Positions 26,395-34,187 of a stretch of 64,000 bases of DNA are shown here, one piece after another. Location: positions 570,965-634,964 of the forward strand of contig HF994935.1 in the NCBI GenBank assembly GCA_000434295.1. The letters are read 5' to 3'. The notes beneath the pieces were generated by a model, which had not been told where the DNA came from, ran no database searches, and worked only from the letters and a program-made list of their open reading frames with translations. The position numbers were made by a program, and so were the translations under genes. Source of the stretch: Acetobacter sp. CAG:977. Its GTDB lineage: Bacteria; Pseudomonadota; Alphaproteobacteria; CAAGCB01; CAG-977. Position 1 is the stretch's first letter. The number at the start of each line of letters is the position of its first letter.

Positions 26395-27253
26395 AATCTT
26401 TGCGAATATCTTTGAACATGGCTATGGCATTTTGTTTTTGCATCGGGTCGGAAACGACGATCCCGCCCATGTTGTATCCTTGCGGGTTTGAGTATCTGTA
26501 TTGCAATTCGCGCAAGGGGCGACCGTATCTTTCTCTGAAATCGTAGGCGGTTTCCTGCACATGGACATTTCGGACAAAGTCGGCGCAATAAGCATAGCTG
26601 GCAATCGGGAATAAAAAGGCTGAGCACAGGATGTCGCATAGCTGTAATCCGGCTAAATTATTGCTGTGTCCGAAGCAGGGCATTTCGACGATGTTCGGAT
26701 ACAAAGGGTGCAAGTGTTGGAATTTTTGAGTAAAGACCGAGTGAGAAACGCTGACGTTTTTGATTTGGTCTCGGCTGTCGGCGATACAGATTCCGTAATC
26801 GTTTTCGCTGCGGGAATAATGGTCAAAGTAGGTGTAGATGCTTTGAATTGACGAAGTGTAGACGGCTTTTCCGTTAAAGGCTTTTCCCGGTATTTTGACC
26901 CAAATTCTGCCGACGATTTTAATGTTGTATTTAAAGAACAGCTCGATAATGCGATCCAAAAAGCCGAACGCATGGCGTTTAAGCTTTTTAGAACCGCGCA
27001 AAGCGTTTCTTCGCAAGTCGGCGCCTTTGATTTCAGGGATGATTCTGTCCAGGAATTTATCGGTCGGATAGTTTAATCCGGGATAATATCTGTATTTAAG
27101 CTTTATGAAATCGTGTGTCAGATCATACAGGGTATTGTGGTCAACAAAGACGCCGCCGATAACCAAGACGGGCTGATGGTTTCCGTCGGGGGGCGGATTT
27201 TCGGGCATGGTTCCCAAATCACCGGATTCGTCAATGTAACAAATCTTGACCAA
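26393..27253 (-). CDS. DUF3800-domain protein
   Basis: 286 residues beginning VKICYIDESGDLG (residues 2-14), the acidic N-terminal motif that defines DUF3800 (PF12686). The family is predicted to have an RNase H-like fold; no activity is established. A conserved-looking late motif, LAGLQLCDILCSAF (~200-213), matches the family's LQxADxI-type segment. Start is TTG at 27253: no in-frame ATG is available upstream before a stop, and AGAGG lies 5 nt ahead. The gene has its own promoter and a structured ~80-nt leader (27254-27334), and it ends in the bidirectional terminator. DUF3800 genes are often mobile or sporadic, but no transposon ends are seen. Confidence 0.88.
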   Translation of the reverse strand: MVKICYIDESGDLGTMPENPPPDGNHQPVLVIGGVFVDHNTLYDLTHDFIKLKYRYYPGLNYPTDKFLDRIIPEIKGADLRRNALRGSKKLKRHAFGFLDRIIELFFKYNIKIVGRIWVKIPGKAFNGKAVYTSSIQSIYTYFDHYSRSENDYGICIADSRDQIKNVSVSHSVFTQKFQHLHPLYPNIVEMPCFGHSNNLAGLQLCDILCSAFLFPIASYAYCADFVRNVHVQETAYDFRERYGRPLRELQYRYSNPQGYNMGGIVVSDPMQKQNAIAMFKDIRKD

Positions 27254-27334
27254 GTTGTCCTCTGATACAACTAAGGTCTCCTTACGGAGACCTCAGGATT
27301 TTCCGCCCTAACACGGGTCGGTTAAATAAAATAC
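27254..27334 (-). ncRNA. Structured 5' leader of DUF3800 gene (three tandem hairpins)
   Basis: On the minus strand, between the predicted transcription start (~27334) and the TTG codon, there are three consecutive hairpins. (1) 27321-27303: CCG-A-CCC paired with GGG-CGG with a single bulged A and a 6-nt loop. (2) 27296-27271: 11-base arms with one mismatch closed by a GTAA (GNRA) tetraloop; core arms are + strand 27274-27281 and 27286-27293. (3) 27271-27254: GTTGT/ACAAC with the AGAGG ribosome-binding site exposed in the 8-nt loop. From memory, Rfam lists predicted 'DUF3800-I' to '-XI' RNA motifs upstream of this gene family; this could be one of them or a new type. Confidence 0.6.
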
Positions 27335-27340
27335 CTGATT

Positions 27341-27369
27341 ATAGTATCGAAATTTTTTTGTCGGGTCAA
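27341..27369 (-). promoter_or_regulatory. sigma70-type promoter of DUF3800 leader
   Basis: Minus-strand TTGACC (complement of 27364-27369), a 17-nt spacer, and TACTAT (complement of 27341-27346). Predicted start ~27334, giving an ~80-nt untranslated leader. Confidence 0.75.
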
Positions 27370-27433
27370 GACGGAAAAGTGTTATCAATTTTTTAAAAAA
27401 TAAGGGGCATACTTTCCTTTGAACGGAGGAATA

Positions 27434-28165
27434 ATGCATTCTCAGGACGCTTTGCCGCTAAAGGCATTTTATACGACGGTTTCGGTTCCTTGTCCTTATT
27501 TGCCGGACAGGACGGAACGTAAGCTTGCGGCCGAAATCAGCGGAACCGATGCTCAAAGATGGGCAAACGTTTTGTCTCGGGCGGGCTTCAGGCGCAGTCA
27601 TTCGGTTTGCTATATCCCCGTTTGCGAAGAATGTCAGGCATGCCGTTCCGTCCGCATTGACGTAAAAGGATTTCATTTGAATAAAAAAATGAAAAAGACT
27701 CTTCGTTTAAATGCGGAGCTGTCTTTTTCGATATTGCCGAACGTAGCCGATTCCGAACAGTATGCTTTGTTTCGGAATTATTTGTCCGCCCGTCATCAGG
27801 GCAGCGAAATGAATTCAATGTATTTCGAAGAATTCCGAGCCATGATAGAAGATTCTCCCGTCGAAACCGTTTTGGGGCAGGCGAGAGATACGCAAACCGG
27901 CGCGCTAAAGGGCGTGATGCTGACGGATGTTTTGGATGACGGTTTGTCGGCGGTTTACAGCTTTTTTGATTCGTCCGAACCGTTTAAAAGCTTGGGGCGC
28001 TATTTGATTTTAAAATTGGTGGAAGAAGCGGAAAAACGCGGATTGCCTTACGTCTATTTAGGGTATTTTATAAGCGAATGCCCGAATATGGCTTATAAAG
28101 CCGAATACCGTCCGTTGGAATGTTGTTTCGGCGGGAAATGGCGGGAATTTATTCCTCTCCGATAA
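27434..28165 (+). CDS. bpt: Aspartate/glutamate leucyltransferase Bpt
   Basis: Leucyl-tRNA:protein transferase of the bacterial Ate1-like family; adds Leu to N-terminal Asp/Glu and so marks proteins for ClpS/ClpAP (N-degron pathway). 243 residues. Visible: the N-terminal CPYLPDRTERKL segment, the CEECQACRSVRIDV cysteine cluster, and the C-terminal GNAT-like PYVYLGYFISECPNMAYKAEYRP and GGKWREF typical of Bpt. Start ATG 27434, with GGAGGA directly upstream; a TTG at 27419 contains this Shine-Dalgarno sequence and is rejected. The 3' end overlaps yjbQ by 17 nt, convergent. Confidence 0.93.
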   Translation: MHSQDALPLKAFYTTVSVPCPYLPDRTERKLAAEISGTDAQRWANVLSRAGFRRSHSVCYIPVCEECQACRSVRIDVKGFHLNKKMKKTLRLNAELSFSILPNVADSEQYALFRNYLSARHQGSEMNSMYFEEFRAMIEDSPVETVLGQARDTQTGALKGVMLTDVLDDGLSAVYSFFDSSEPFKSLGRYLILKLVEEAEKRGLPYVYLGYFISECPNMAYKAEYRPLECCFGGKWREFIPLR

Positions 28166-28571
28166 TATGACAGACGACGTTTCGGACGTTGGGGTGATTT
28201 CTGAATTCGCAAACGTAGACCGCCTGCCATGTTCCCAAGGTCGCTTTGCCGTTTGAGACGGGAATGTTTAAAGAAACGCCCGTCAGCGTTGAACGGATAT
28301 GAGCGGGCATATCGTCTTTTCCCTCGTAGGTGTGGACGTACAAGGAATCGTCTTGAGGAACCGTTCTGTCAAAAAAGTTTTTTAAATCGTATAAGACGTC
28401 GGGATCGGCGTTTTCCTGCACGGTCAGGGCGGCAGAAGTGTGTTTGATGAATAAAGTCATCAATCCCGTGGTAATGCCGCTTTGCCGAACGGCGTTTTGG
28501 ACGGCGTTTGTGATGTTTGTGAAATGCCCGCCCTCGGTTTGGACGGCGAAAACGGTTTGATATTGTTTCAT
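28149..28571 (-). CDS. yjbQ: YjbQ family protein (UPF0047)
   Basis: 140-residue member of the YjbQ/UPF0047 family, often annotated as secondary thiamine-phosphate synthase enzyme because it can rescue thiE mutants; the true substrate is uncertain. Visible family features: FIKHTSAALTVQENADPDV (conserved His and Asp metal/active-site region), the mid-protein HTYEGKDDMPAHIRSTL, and the C-terminal LGTWQAVYVCEFR. ATG 28571 overlaps the stop of the upstream 124-residue gene by 4 nt (ATGA), so it is translationally coupled to it. Confidence 0.92.
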   Translation of the reverse strand: MKQYQTVFAVQTEGGHFTNITNAVQNAVRQSGITTGLMTLFIKHTSAALTVQENADPDVLYDLKNFFDRTVPQDDSLYVHTYEGKDDMPAHIRSTLTGVSLNIPVSNGKATLGTWQAVYVCEFRNHPNVRNVVCHIIGEE

Positions 28572-28942
28572 TCGTATAAATGGCGTTCGTCTATTGTTTT
28601 TGCAGTATCGGCGTCCAAGAGGGGCTTGATGCCCGAACCGTCAAGAGGCAGGCTTTTGACTTGTCTGCAAACGGCAGTGTATTCGCGGACGACTTTGAAA
28701 TTCTTTGTTTCGGCGATTAATGCGGAAGGGGCGTTAAACAAAGCCTGTCTGGCGTCGGGATGGATAAAGTCCAAAAGAACCGTACTTTGCGGCGTTCTGT
28801 ATAACAAAGCATGTTCGCCGCCGTCGTACAGCAAGACGGGGGAAGAAGGTTCTTCTTCTCTGGCGCGCAGGGAAATCATTACCTCGTTTTGTTTGTTCAG
28901 ATGGATTTCGTAAAACGATTCCTGTTCGGGTCTTTTGGGCAA
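28568..28942 (-). CDS. Uncharacterised 124-residue protein, related to 31847 gene
   Basis: Function unknown. The protein has a beta-rich N-terminal half: VMISLRAREEE, then SPVLLYDGGEHALLYRTPQST and VLLDFIHPDARQALFNA. The same pattern, APVFYFDGLNAALFKRSDNQ followed by AYIPAKVRKLL, is found in the product of the gene at 31847, so the two look like paralogues. No signal peptide or membrane segment. Start is TTG at 28942 with AGGAG 7 nt upstream; ATGA overlap with yjbQ downstream. The role is open. Confidence 0.7.
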   Translation of the reverse strand: MPKRPEQESFYEIHLNKQNEVMISLRAREEEPSSPVLLYDGGEHALLYRTPQSTVLLDFIHPDARQALFNAPSALIAETKNFKVVREYTAVCRQVKSLPLDGSGIKPLLDADTAKTIDERHLYE

Positions 28943-29082
28943 ATTTTTTCTCCTGAAAACATAAAGAAGAGTATAACGCGTTGAGTTTTTTTGAGCAAAC
29001 TGTTTTAAGGCAAAGCGTTTTGAGCTTTCTTCGTAAAGGCAAGGGTGTTATCATTTTGAAAAAACAAGATTAGGAGTTTTAT

Positions 29083-29634
29083 ATGCATCCATGGCATGAC
29101 GTAGAACTGGCCGGCAAGGTTCCTCAGTTCGTTCCTGCGGTTATTGAAGTTCCCAAGGGCTCAAAATATAAATACGAGCTGGATAAATTAAGCGGTTTGA
29201 TAAGGGTGGACAGAGTTTTGTACAGCAGCGTACATTACCCTGCAAATTACGGCTTTATTCCCCGCACGTACTGTGATGACCACGATCCTTTGGATATTTT
29301 GGTTTTGGGACAGGAACCCGTTTATCCTTTGACGATTTTGACGGCACGCCCGATCGGAGTTATGAAGATGATTGACCAGGGCGAAGCGGATGACAAAATC
29401 ATAGCCGTTCACGCCGATGATCCGGAATATGCGCATTATTCTTCGATAGACGAGCTGCCGCCCCATCGAATGATAGAAGTCCAACGCTTTTTTGAAGATT
29501 ATAAAAAGCTTGAAAACAAGACGGTCGTCGTTGAAGGCTTTTTGGATCAGCACGAAGCTTTTTCTGTCATAGCCGCGGCTGTTAAAAGCTATGAAGAAAA
29601 CAAGACGCATTTAACCGGTTACGTCGCTCGGTAA
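29083..29634 (+). CDS. ppa: Inorganic pyrophosphatase
   Basis: Family I soluble pyrophosphatase (PPi to 2 Pi), which pulls biosynthetic reactions forward. 183 residues, normal for a bacterial hexameric enzyme. Signature visible: [27 protein letters not shown], the metal-binding [12 protein letters not shown], and [17 protein letters not shown] 29083 is preceded by TAGGAG at 9 nt. It is flanked on the opposite strand by rnhA only 3 nt beyond its stop. It appears to be a single-gene unit. Confidence 0.96.
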   Translation: MHPWHDVELAGKVPQFVPAVIEVPKGSKYKYELDKLSGLIRVDRVLYSSVHYPANYGFIPRTYCDDHDPLDILVLGQEPVYPLTILTARPIGVMKMIDQGEADDKIIAVHADDPEYAHYSSIDELPPHRMIEVQRFFEDYKKLENKTVVVEGFLDQHEAFSVIAAAVKSYEENKTHLTGYVAR

Positions 29635-29637
29635 CGT

Positions 29638-30084
29638 TTATTTTAAGGATTCTTTTAATTCTTGCAAAGCGGTGCGGGCTAACAGGTCGCACCGTTCGTT
29701 TTCCGGATGCCCCGCATGTCCTTTGACCCAATGCCAAATGATGCGGTGCGTCCGCTTTAAATGAAAAATTTCCTGCCATAAATCGCTGTTTTGAACGGGT
29801 TTTTTGTCTGCGGTTCTCCACCCGTTTTTTACCCAGCCGTCCATCCATTCCGTCGCGCCTTTCATGACGTATTGGCTGTCGGTGTATAAATCGACTTCGC
29901 AAGGCTCTTTTAACGCTTTTAAAGCAGAAATGACGGCCGTCATTTCCATGCGGTTGTTTGTCGTCGCGTCATGAGCTCCGCAAAGTTCTTTTTCGGCTTT
30001 ACCGTAGCGCAGGACGGCTCCCCAGCCTCCGATTCCCGGATTGCCGCTGCATGCTCCGTCCGTAAATATCTCTATTTTTTTCAT
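29638..30084 (-). CDS. rnhA: Ribonuclease HI
   Basis: Degrades the RNA strand of RNA-DNA hybrids, including R-loops and primers. 148 residues from [17 protein letters not shown]. The catalytic acids are in place: Asp in [11 protein letters not shown], Glu in NNRMEMTAV, Asp in [11 protein letters not shown], and a C-terminal Asp in [19 protein letters not shown] supplies the flexible His loop. The open frame extends 24 codons further upstream (to 30156) but the extension is not conserved in character. It is divergent from the hydrolase-like gene. Confidence 0.96.
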   Translation of the reverse strand: MKKIEIFTDGACSGNPGIGGWGAVLRYGKAEKELCGAHDATTNNRMEMTAVISALKALKEPCEVDLYTDSQYVMKGATEWMDGWVKNGWRTADKKPVQNSDLWQEIFHLKRTHRIIWHWVKGHAGHPENERCDLLARTALQELKESLK

Positions 30085-30175
30085 GACAGCTCCGCACAAA
30101 GCGTTTTTTGGAAGATTACTTGATTCGCTTATGAAAAATCTACTATTATCTAACATAAAGACAAATAAGGAAAAA

Positions 30176-31075
30176 ATGCGAATGACAATACCTTTTATAA
30201 CGTGCGGGGGGATGTTTTGGTGGTTTGACCGCTATCAATATGCGGGATGGCGGATACAGGAAAACATCTGGACGCATCGTTGCCGATTGCTTGATTCGCA
30301 TGATGTACGTCGTTTTTCGGGGACTTTTGAAGCCTGTTCGGACAAATTGCCCGAATTTTTAAAAATATGGGAAGAGCCGAAGCCGAACGGAGAAACGGTA
30401 GTCTTTATTCACGGATTGTTTCAAACGCCGGGATCTTTTGATGACATGAAAACGGCTTTTTACGACAAAGGGTACGAAGCGGTGTCATTCAGCTATCCCC
30501 AGCTTCGTTCTGATTTGGAAGACGCCGCGAAAAAGTTAAATGCGGCGTTGAAAAGGCGAAAAGACATCAAACGTCTTCACTTTATTGTGCACGGTGTCGG
30601 CGGGTTGGTTTTAAGGAAGGCTTTGATGATGAAGCCCGAATGGCAATCCGTTTGGGGACGCGTCGTCATGATTTCCGTCCCGAACAAAGGCTTTTCCTGG
30701 GCGGGGAAGTGGTCGGAAAAGAAATGGTATAAGTTTTTGTTGGGGAAGATGGGAAGTAATATTACGCCCGAATTCGTTTCAAAAAATGTTTCTGAAATGT
30801 CTGGCGATTTTGCCGTTTTGATGAGCGGAAAAGATAACGGCAAAGGCTATCTGCCTTTTATGGGCGAAGACAACGACGGCATTTTAAAAGTTTCGGAAGC
30901 TTTTGTAAAAAACGCCAAAGAAGATTTTTTAACGCTCGGCGTCCCTCATTTCTTTTTGCAAAAGAAAGAAAAGACCATAGAAATGTGCTTGTTTTTTATT
31001 GGAAGCGGCCGACTGGGCAAAGGAAAACGCATTCGTCGGGAAAGCAATTTGATGAGCAAATTTTACGATCGTTAA
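30176..31075 (+). CDS. Alpha/beta-hydrolase-like protein lacking nucleophile Ser
   Basis: 299 residues with an alpha/beta-hydrolase layout: oxyanion-side [14 protein letters not shown] near 75, then [17 protein letters not shown]. In active lipases/esterases the latter is GHSxGG; here the residue in the Ser position is Gly (about Gly140), so classical catalysis looks lost. A later [10 protein letters not shown] matches the usual VTIGTPxxG strand. ATG 30176 has AAGG 5 nt upstream; earlier in-frame starts lie opposite rnhA. The end overlaps mazG by 4 nt (convergent). It could be a pseudoenzyme or use another nucleophile. Confidence 0.75.
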   Translation: MRMTIPFITCGGMFWWFDRYQYAGWRIQENIWTHRCRLLDSHDVRRFSGTFEACSDKLPEFLKIWEEPKPNGETVVFIHGLFQTPGSFDDMKTAFYDKGYEAVSFSYPQLRSDLEDAAKKLNAALKRRKDIKRLHFIVHGVGGLVLRKALMMKPEWQSVWGRVVMISVPNKGFSWAGKWSEKKWYKFLLGKMGSNITPEFVSKNVSEMSGDFAVLMSGKDNGKGYLPFMGEDNDGILKVSEAFVKNAKEDFLTLGVPHFFLQKKEKTIEMCLFFIGSGRLGKGKRIRRESNLMSKFYDR

Positions 31076-31854
31076 CTTTTTTGGCGCTCTTTTAATTTTG
31101 CCTGAACCCACAGATCTTCCATTTCTTCCAAAGACGTTTTTTCAAAAGGTCTGTTTTGTTCTTTTAAACATTTTTCGATATACCCGAAACGCCGTTCGAA
31201 TTTGGCATTGGTGCGTTTTAAGGCTTTTTCGGGATCTATGCCCAGCTTTCTTGCCAGATTGACGCAAGCGAACAGCAAATCACCCATTTCGTCTTCGCGT
31301 TGGTCGGCATGAGACGGCTGAGCGATTTCATTTTTCAATTCGTTCATTTCTTCTTCAATCTTATCAATGACCAAAGACGGCTTGTCCCAATCAAATCCGA
31401 CGCGGGCGGCTCGGCTTTGCAGCTTATATGCTCTTGTGGTTGCGGGGAGGGCTTTGGCGATTCCGTCCAAAATCCCCGATTGTTTCTTTTGCTCTCTTTC
31501 TTCTTTTTTTAGCGCTTCCCAGTTGGGCAAATCTTTGGCATCTCCGAATACGTGGGGATGGCGTCTGACCATTTTGTCGACGACGCTTTGAACAACGTCC
31601 GAAAAATCGAATTTTCCGTTCTCTTCGGCGATGCGGGAATGAAAAACGACGTGCAGCAGCAAATCGCCCAATTCTTCTTTTAAAGAATCATAATCGTTCC
31701 GTTCGACGGCATCATAGACTTCATAGGCTTCTTCCAGCGTATATCCCGCAATGGACTGCGACGTTTGAACGACATCCCACGGACATCCGTTTTCTTTGTC
31801 GCGCAGGCGTTCCATGATATGTAACAAATCTTGAACGGATTTCGTATCAGGCAT
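31072..31854 (-). CDS. mazG: Nucleoside triphosphate pyrophosphohydrolase MazG
   Basis: Hydrolyses (d)NTPs to monophosphates plus PPi; house-cleaning and stringent-response-linked. 260 residues (E. coli 263) with two MazG domains. The first shows RLRDKENGCPWD, YTLEEAYEVYDA and EELGDLLLHVVFHSRIAEE with metal-binding acids, and the second shows DEMGDLLFACVNLARKLGIDPE. The start overlaps the upstream 124-codon-class gene by 8 nt, so the pair is co-translated. Confidence 0.95.
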   Translation of the reverse strand: MPDTKSVQDLLHIMERLRDKENGCPWDVVQTSQSIAGYTLEEAYEVYDAVERNDYDSLKEELGDLLLHVVFHSRIAEENGKFDFSDVVQSVVDKMVRRHPHVFGDAKDLPNWEALKKEEREQKKQSGILDGIAKALPATTRAYKLQSRAARVGFDWDKPSLVIDKIEEEMNELKNEIAQPSHADQREDEMGDLLFACVNLARKLGIDPEKALKRTNAKFERRFGYIEKCLKEQNRPFEKTSLEEMEDLWVQAKLKERQKS

Positions 31855-32218
31855 TGTTTTCGCCGTTTTTTAAAATTTCGGGATTAACGTCATCCAACAT
31901 CTCTTGAGGATAAGGCAGAATTCCGTCTTCGGGGATTATGACCGGCGCTTTATAGACTTCGCCGAATTCTTCGTCATCGTTCATTTCCGCGACAAGGATT
32001 TGTTCGATTTGCGTCAATAATTTTCTGACTTTGGCTGGGATATAGGCGATAGGGGCGAGTTGGTTGTCTGATCGTTTGAACAAAGCGGCATTTAAACCGT
32101 CGAAATAAAAGACGGGGGCGGCGGGAGAATCGGGAACGGCTTGGATTAACATCATCAGATCGCCGTTTCCGTTGTCGATAAAATCGTATTCCAAATTAAT
32201 AATTTCGGCAGACAGCAT
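31847..32218 (-). CDS. Uncharacterised protein upstream of mazG
   Basis: 123 residues, unknown function, paralogue of the gene at 28568 (shared beta-rich motif APVFYFDGLNAALFKR and the following YIPAKVRKLL, against SPVLLYDGGEHALLYR and HPDARQAL). Acidic overall, no signal peptide. Start placed at ATG 32218 with AAGGA 7 nt upstream; a TTG codon immediately before (32221) is the alternative. Overlaps mazG by 8 nt. A sigma70-like promoter (32253-32280) precedes it. Confidence 0.7.
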   Translation of the reverse strand: MLSAEIINLEYDFIDNGNGDLMMLIQAVPDSPAAPVFYFDGLNAALFKRSDNQLAPIAYIPAKVRKLLTQIEQILVAEMNDDEEFGEVYKAPVIIPEDGILPYPQEMLDDVNPEILKNGENNA

Positions 32219-32252
32219 CAAAAAGTCCTTTTCAAAGCATCAGGAGAGCCTA

Positions 32253-32280
32253 TATTAGAACAAGATTGTCGTTTGGCAAG
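32253..32280 (-). promoter_or_regulatory. sigma70-like promoter for 31847-mazG
   Basis: Minus-strand TTGCCA (complement of 32275-32280), a 16-nt spacer, and TAATAT (complement of 32253-32258), 35 nt upstream of the ATG at 32218. Confidence 0.55.
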
Positions 32281-32312
32281 ATTGAAAACGAAGTGAATCG
32301 CCTGTTTCAGTC

Positions 32313-32325
32313 TTTTGTCTATTTT
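32313..32325 (-). repeat. 13-base intergenic motif, copy 1
   Basis: TTTTGTCTATTTT on the plus strand, i.e. AAAATAGACAAAA facing the minus-strand 31847 gene. One of four identical copies in the window. Confidence 0.5.
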
Positions 32326-32465
32326 TGAAAATTCCGCATTTATTTTTCGTTTTTTAAAATTTGTTTCGTCTTAAAAAAAGGTAAAAAGAAGGAATATTTT
32401 AATATATCATATTGATAAATAATGATTTTATGATTTTTGAGGTTGGGTAACGAAAAAAAATCGAA

Positions 32466-32478
32466 AAAATAGACAAAA
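32466..32478 (+). repeat. 13-base intergenic motif, copy 2
   Basis: AAAATAGACAAAA on the plus strand, 6 nt upstream of the -35 box of the HAD gene promoter. Confidence 0.5.
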
Positions 32479-32484
32479 AAGGTA

Positions 32485-32513
32485 TTGAAAAAAAGAAAAA
32501 GGTTCTGTATAAC
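32485..32513 (+). promoter_or_regulatory. sigma70-type promoter of HAD gene
   Basis: TTGAAA (32485-32490), a 17-nt A-rich spacer, and TATAAC (32508-32513), 38 nt upstream of the ATG at 32552. Confidence 0.75.
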
Positions 32514-32551
32514 TGAATCTAACAAGGAAATGTTTTTTAAGTGAGGCTATC

Positions 32552-33589
32552 ATGACAGAAAAAACCCCGGTCAAATTAATTGTCAGCGATATCGACAATA
32601 CGATTTCGGACTTCTTTAACGTATGGGGTCTGACGACGGACAAAGCCGTTGAACAGCTGGCAGCCAGCCGCGGCATAGACAAAGACGTGTTGTATGCGGA
32701 CATTCGCGACAATACATCGGGCTATGCACGTTTCCACAGCATATCGGCGTTGGTAAAAGAAGCTCCGATGCTCAGCCTGGAAGGCAAATCTCCCGAAGAA
32801 GCCGCTCGTTTGGAAAAACATGATGCCGCGCTGATTCACCAGATTCAAAAAGAACGTTCGGAAGGCAACAAAGTCTATGAAGGCGTTATTGCGACGGTTC
32901 GCAAGGCCAAAGCCGCAGGAACGGGATTTGTTCTTTATACGGACGCCCCGATTGCCGGTGCCGTTGAACGTTTGGCGGATATGAAGTTCCCCATTGATCT
33001 GATTGACGGAATGGTTTGCCGTGCCGACCACACGACGGAAGAAGTTGACGGCAAGATTCAGTTTAAGAAAGCCCCCATGCAGGTCAAGGGCAGCAAGTAT
33101 GATAAGTATCGTGATGAACTTGCGGCAAAGCTGGGCGACAAGCTGGTTATGAATTCTGCCGATATGTGGAAACCCAATCCTGCCGTTATGCAGGGGATTT
33201 TGGATCGCCATAATGCGAAGCCCGAAGAAACGGTTATGGTCGGCGACAATATTCGTTCCGACGGCGGTGCCGTTCGTCTCGGATGCTCGTTTGCTTGGCA
33301 GAAGGAAGGCGCGGAAGTTTTGCCCGAAGTTAAGGGAATGTACGGCAAAATTAACGAAATTGCTTCTTACTCCATCGGTGTTGAAGGTCACTTGCAACAG
33401 CTGGCATCCATTAAAAAGGATGATCCCGAACTGGGTAAGGCTTATGACAAGCATATGGTTACGTTGGAAAACGGCTTTAAGGATTTGAACAAGTTCTATC
33501 GTTTCATGCCGTTGGAACAGTCCAAAGAACAAAGCAATACCAACGTTGCCTTTACGGCATTGGCTCGCCGCAAAGCACGCGGGATGTAA
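32552..33589 (+). CDS. HAD-superfamily hydrolase with extra C-terminal region
   Basis: 345 residues. All four HAD motifs are visible: I, VSDIDNTISD (nucleophile Asp13, acid Asp15); II, VLYTDAP; III, the Lys in MWKPNPAVM; and IV, MVGDNIRSDGGAV. It is probably an active phosphatase, with a helical cap between motifs I and II; the substrate is unknown. About 90 residues after the HAD core are extra and helical, ending in a basic ALARRKARGM tail. GAGG lies ~7 nt before the ATG. Own promoter upstream and own terminator downstream, so it is monocistronic. Confidence 0.87.
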   Translation: MTEKTPVKLIVSDIDNTISDFFNVWGLTTDKAVEQLAASRGIDKDVLYADIRDNTSGYARFHSISALVKEAPMLSLEGKSPEEAARLEKHDAALIHQIQKERSEGNKVYEGVIATVRKAKAAGTGFVLYTDAPIAGAVERLADMKFPIDLIDGMVCRADHTTEEVDGKIQFKKAPMQVKGSKYDKYRDELAAKLGDKLVMNSADMWKPNPAVMQGILDRHNAKPEETVMVGDNIRSDGGAVRLGCSFAWQKEGAEVLPEVKGMYGKINEIASYSIGVEGHLQQLASIKKDDPELGKAYDKHMVTLENGFKDLNKFYRFMPLEQSKEQSNTNVAFTALARRKARGM

Positions 33590-33616
33590 AACGGTTTAAA
33601 ATAAACAACTGCAAAG

Positions 33617-33647
33617 GGCGGGTAAGGTTACCCGCCTTTTGTTTTTT
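33617..33647 (+). terminator. Terminator of HAD gene
   Basis: GGCGGGT (33617-33623) pairs with ACCCGCC (33630-33636), 6-nt loop, followed by TTTTGTTTTTT. Confidence 0.9.
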
Positions 33648-33803
33648 GCAACTCTATGAAATTTATAATTTTTTTTTGAAATAAAAATCGAAAAAATCAA
33701 GCTAAAAAAAACATTTTTTCGCACTGCGCGCCCTTGACAGAAAACGCGTAACCTTGCAATCTATATAAAACGATTATTCCTTAAATTTGAAAGGATAACA
33801 GTC

Positions 33804-34169
33804 TTGGTTAATCAATTTGCGGAAGAAGACAATTTGATACGGGCCGCGTCTTTTTTGCCGTCAAAAGAAGAGCTGAAAAAACAGCAGGAAAATGCGGTCT
33901 CGGCAGCCGATCCGCTTTCGGCTTTGCTCTATTCGGATGATCGGGATACGATTTTATACGGTATTTTCGGGGACTTGCCCGATTACAGCAATCCGGATAT
34001 GGAGGCTCTTTGGGATGAAGTGCTGGAAGCAGATCCCGAAGTCATTTTTGAATACTGCTTCAGAAAAGGAATTGATTTGTTTCAGGATGACGGACGCCCC
34101 GTTGCACCGTGGCGGGATATCGCCGTTATGCTGAAGGCAATCGATAAAGGAATACTTCAGTTGGCTTGA
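33804..34169 (+). CDS. Small acidic protein of unknown function
   Basis: 121 residues, not recognised. Strongly acidic and mostly helical in character (ALWDEVLEADPEVIFEYCFRKG), no signal peptide or membrane segment, two cysteine-poor halves. Start is TTG at 33804, with AAGGA about 9 nt upstream; no ATG is available nearby in this frame. A TTGACA lies at ~33735 but without a well-spaced -10. The DUF502 gene follows 18 nt downstream and is probably co-transcribed. It could be a small adaptor; that is a guess. Confidence 0.6.
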   Translation: MVNQFAEEDNLIRAASFLPSKEELKKQQENAVSAADPLSALLYSDDRDTILYGIFGDLPDYSNPDMEALWDEVLEADPEVIFEYCFRKGIDLFQDDGRPVAPWRDIAVMLKAIDKGILQLA

Positions 34170-34187
34170 TATTTTTCGGTAAAAACA

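Larger units (their letters stand above)
32222..32551. other. AT-rich divergent intergenic region, no gene
   Basis: 330 nt between the divergent 31847 and HAD genes. It holds two face-away promoters and two copies of the 13-base TTTTGTCTATTTT motif in opposite orientation; no ORF or tRNA is seen. Confidence 0.6.

Noticed and set aside
27271..27300. Palindrome near DUF3800 as a transposon end
   Set aside because: No matching inverted repeat or target duplication on the other side of the gene; better explained as a transcribed leader hairpin.
33735..33803. Promoter for the 33804 gene from a TTGACA at ~33735
   Set aside because: The nearest TATA-like sequence is more than 20 nt away, so spacing is wrong for a standard sigma70 promoter.
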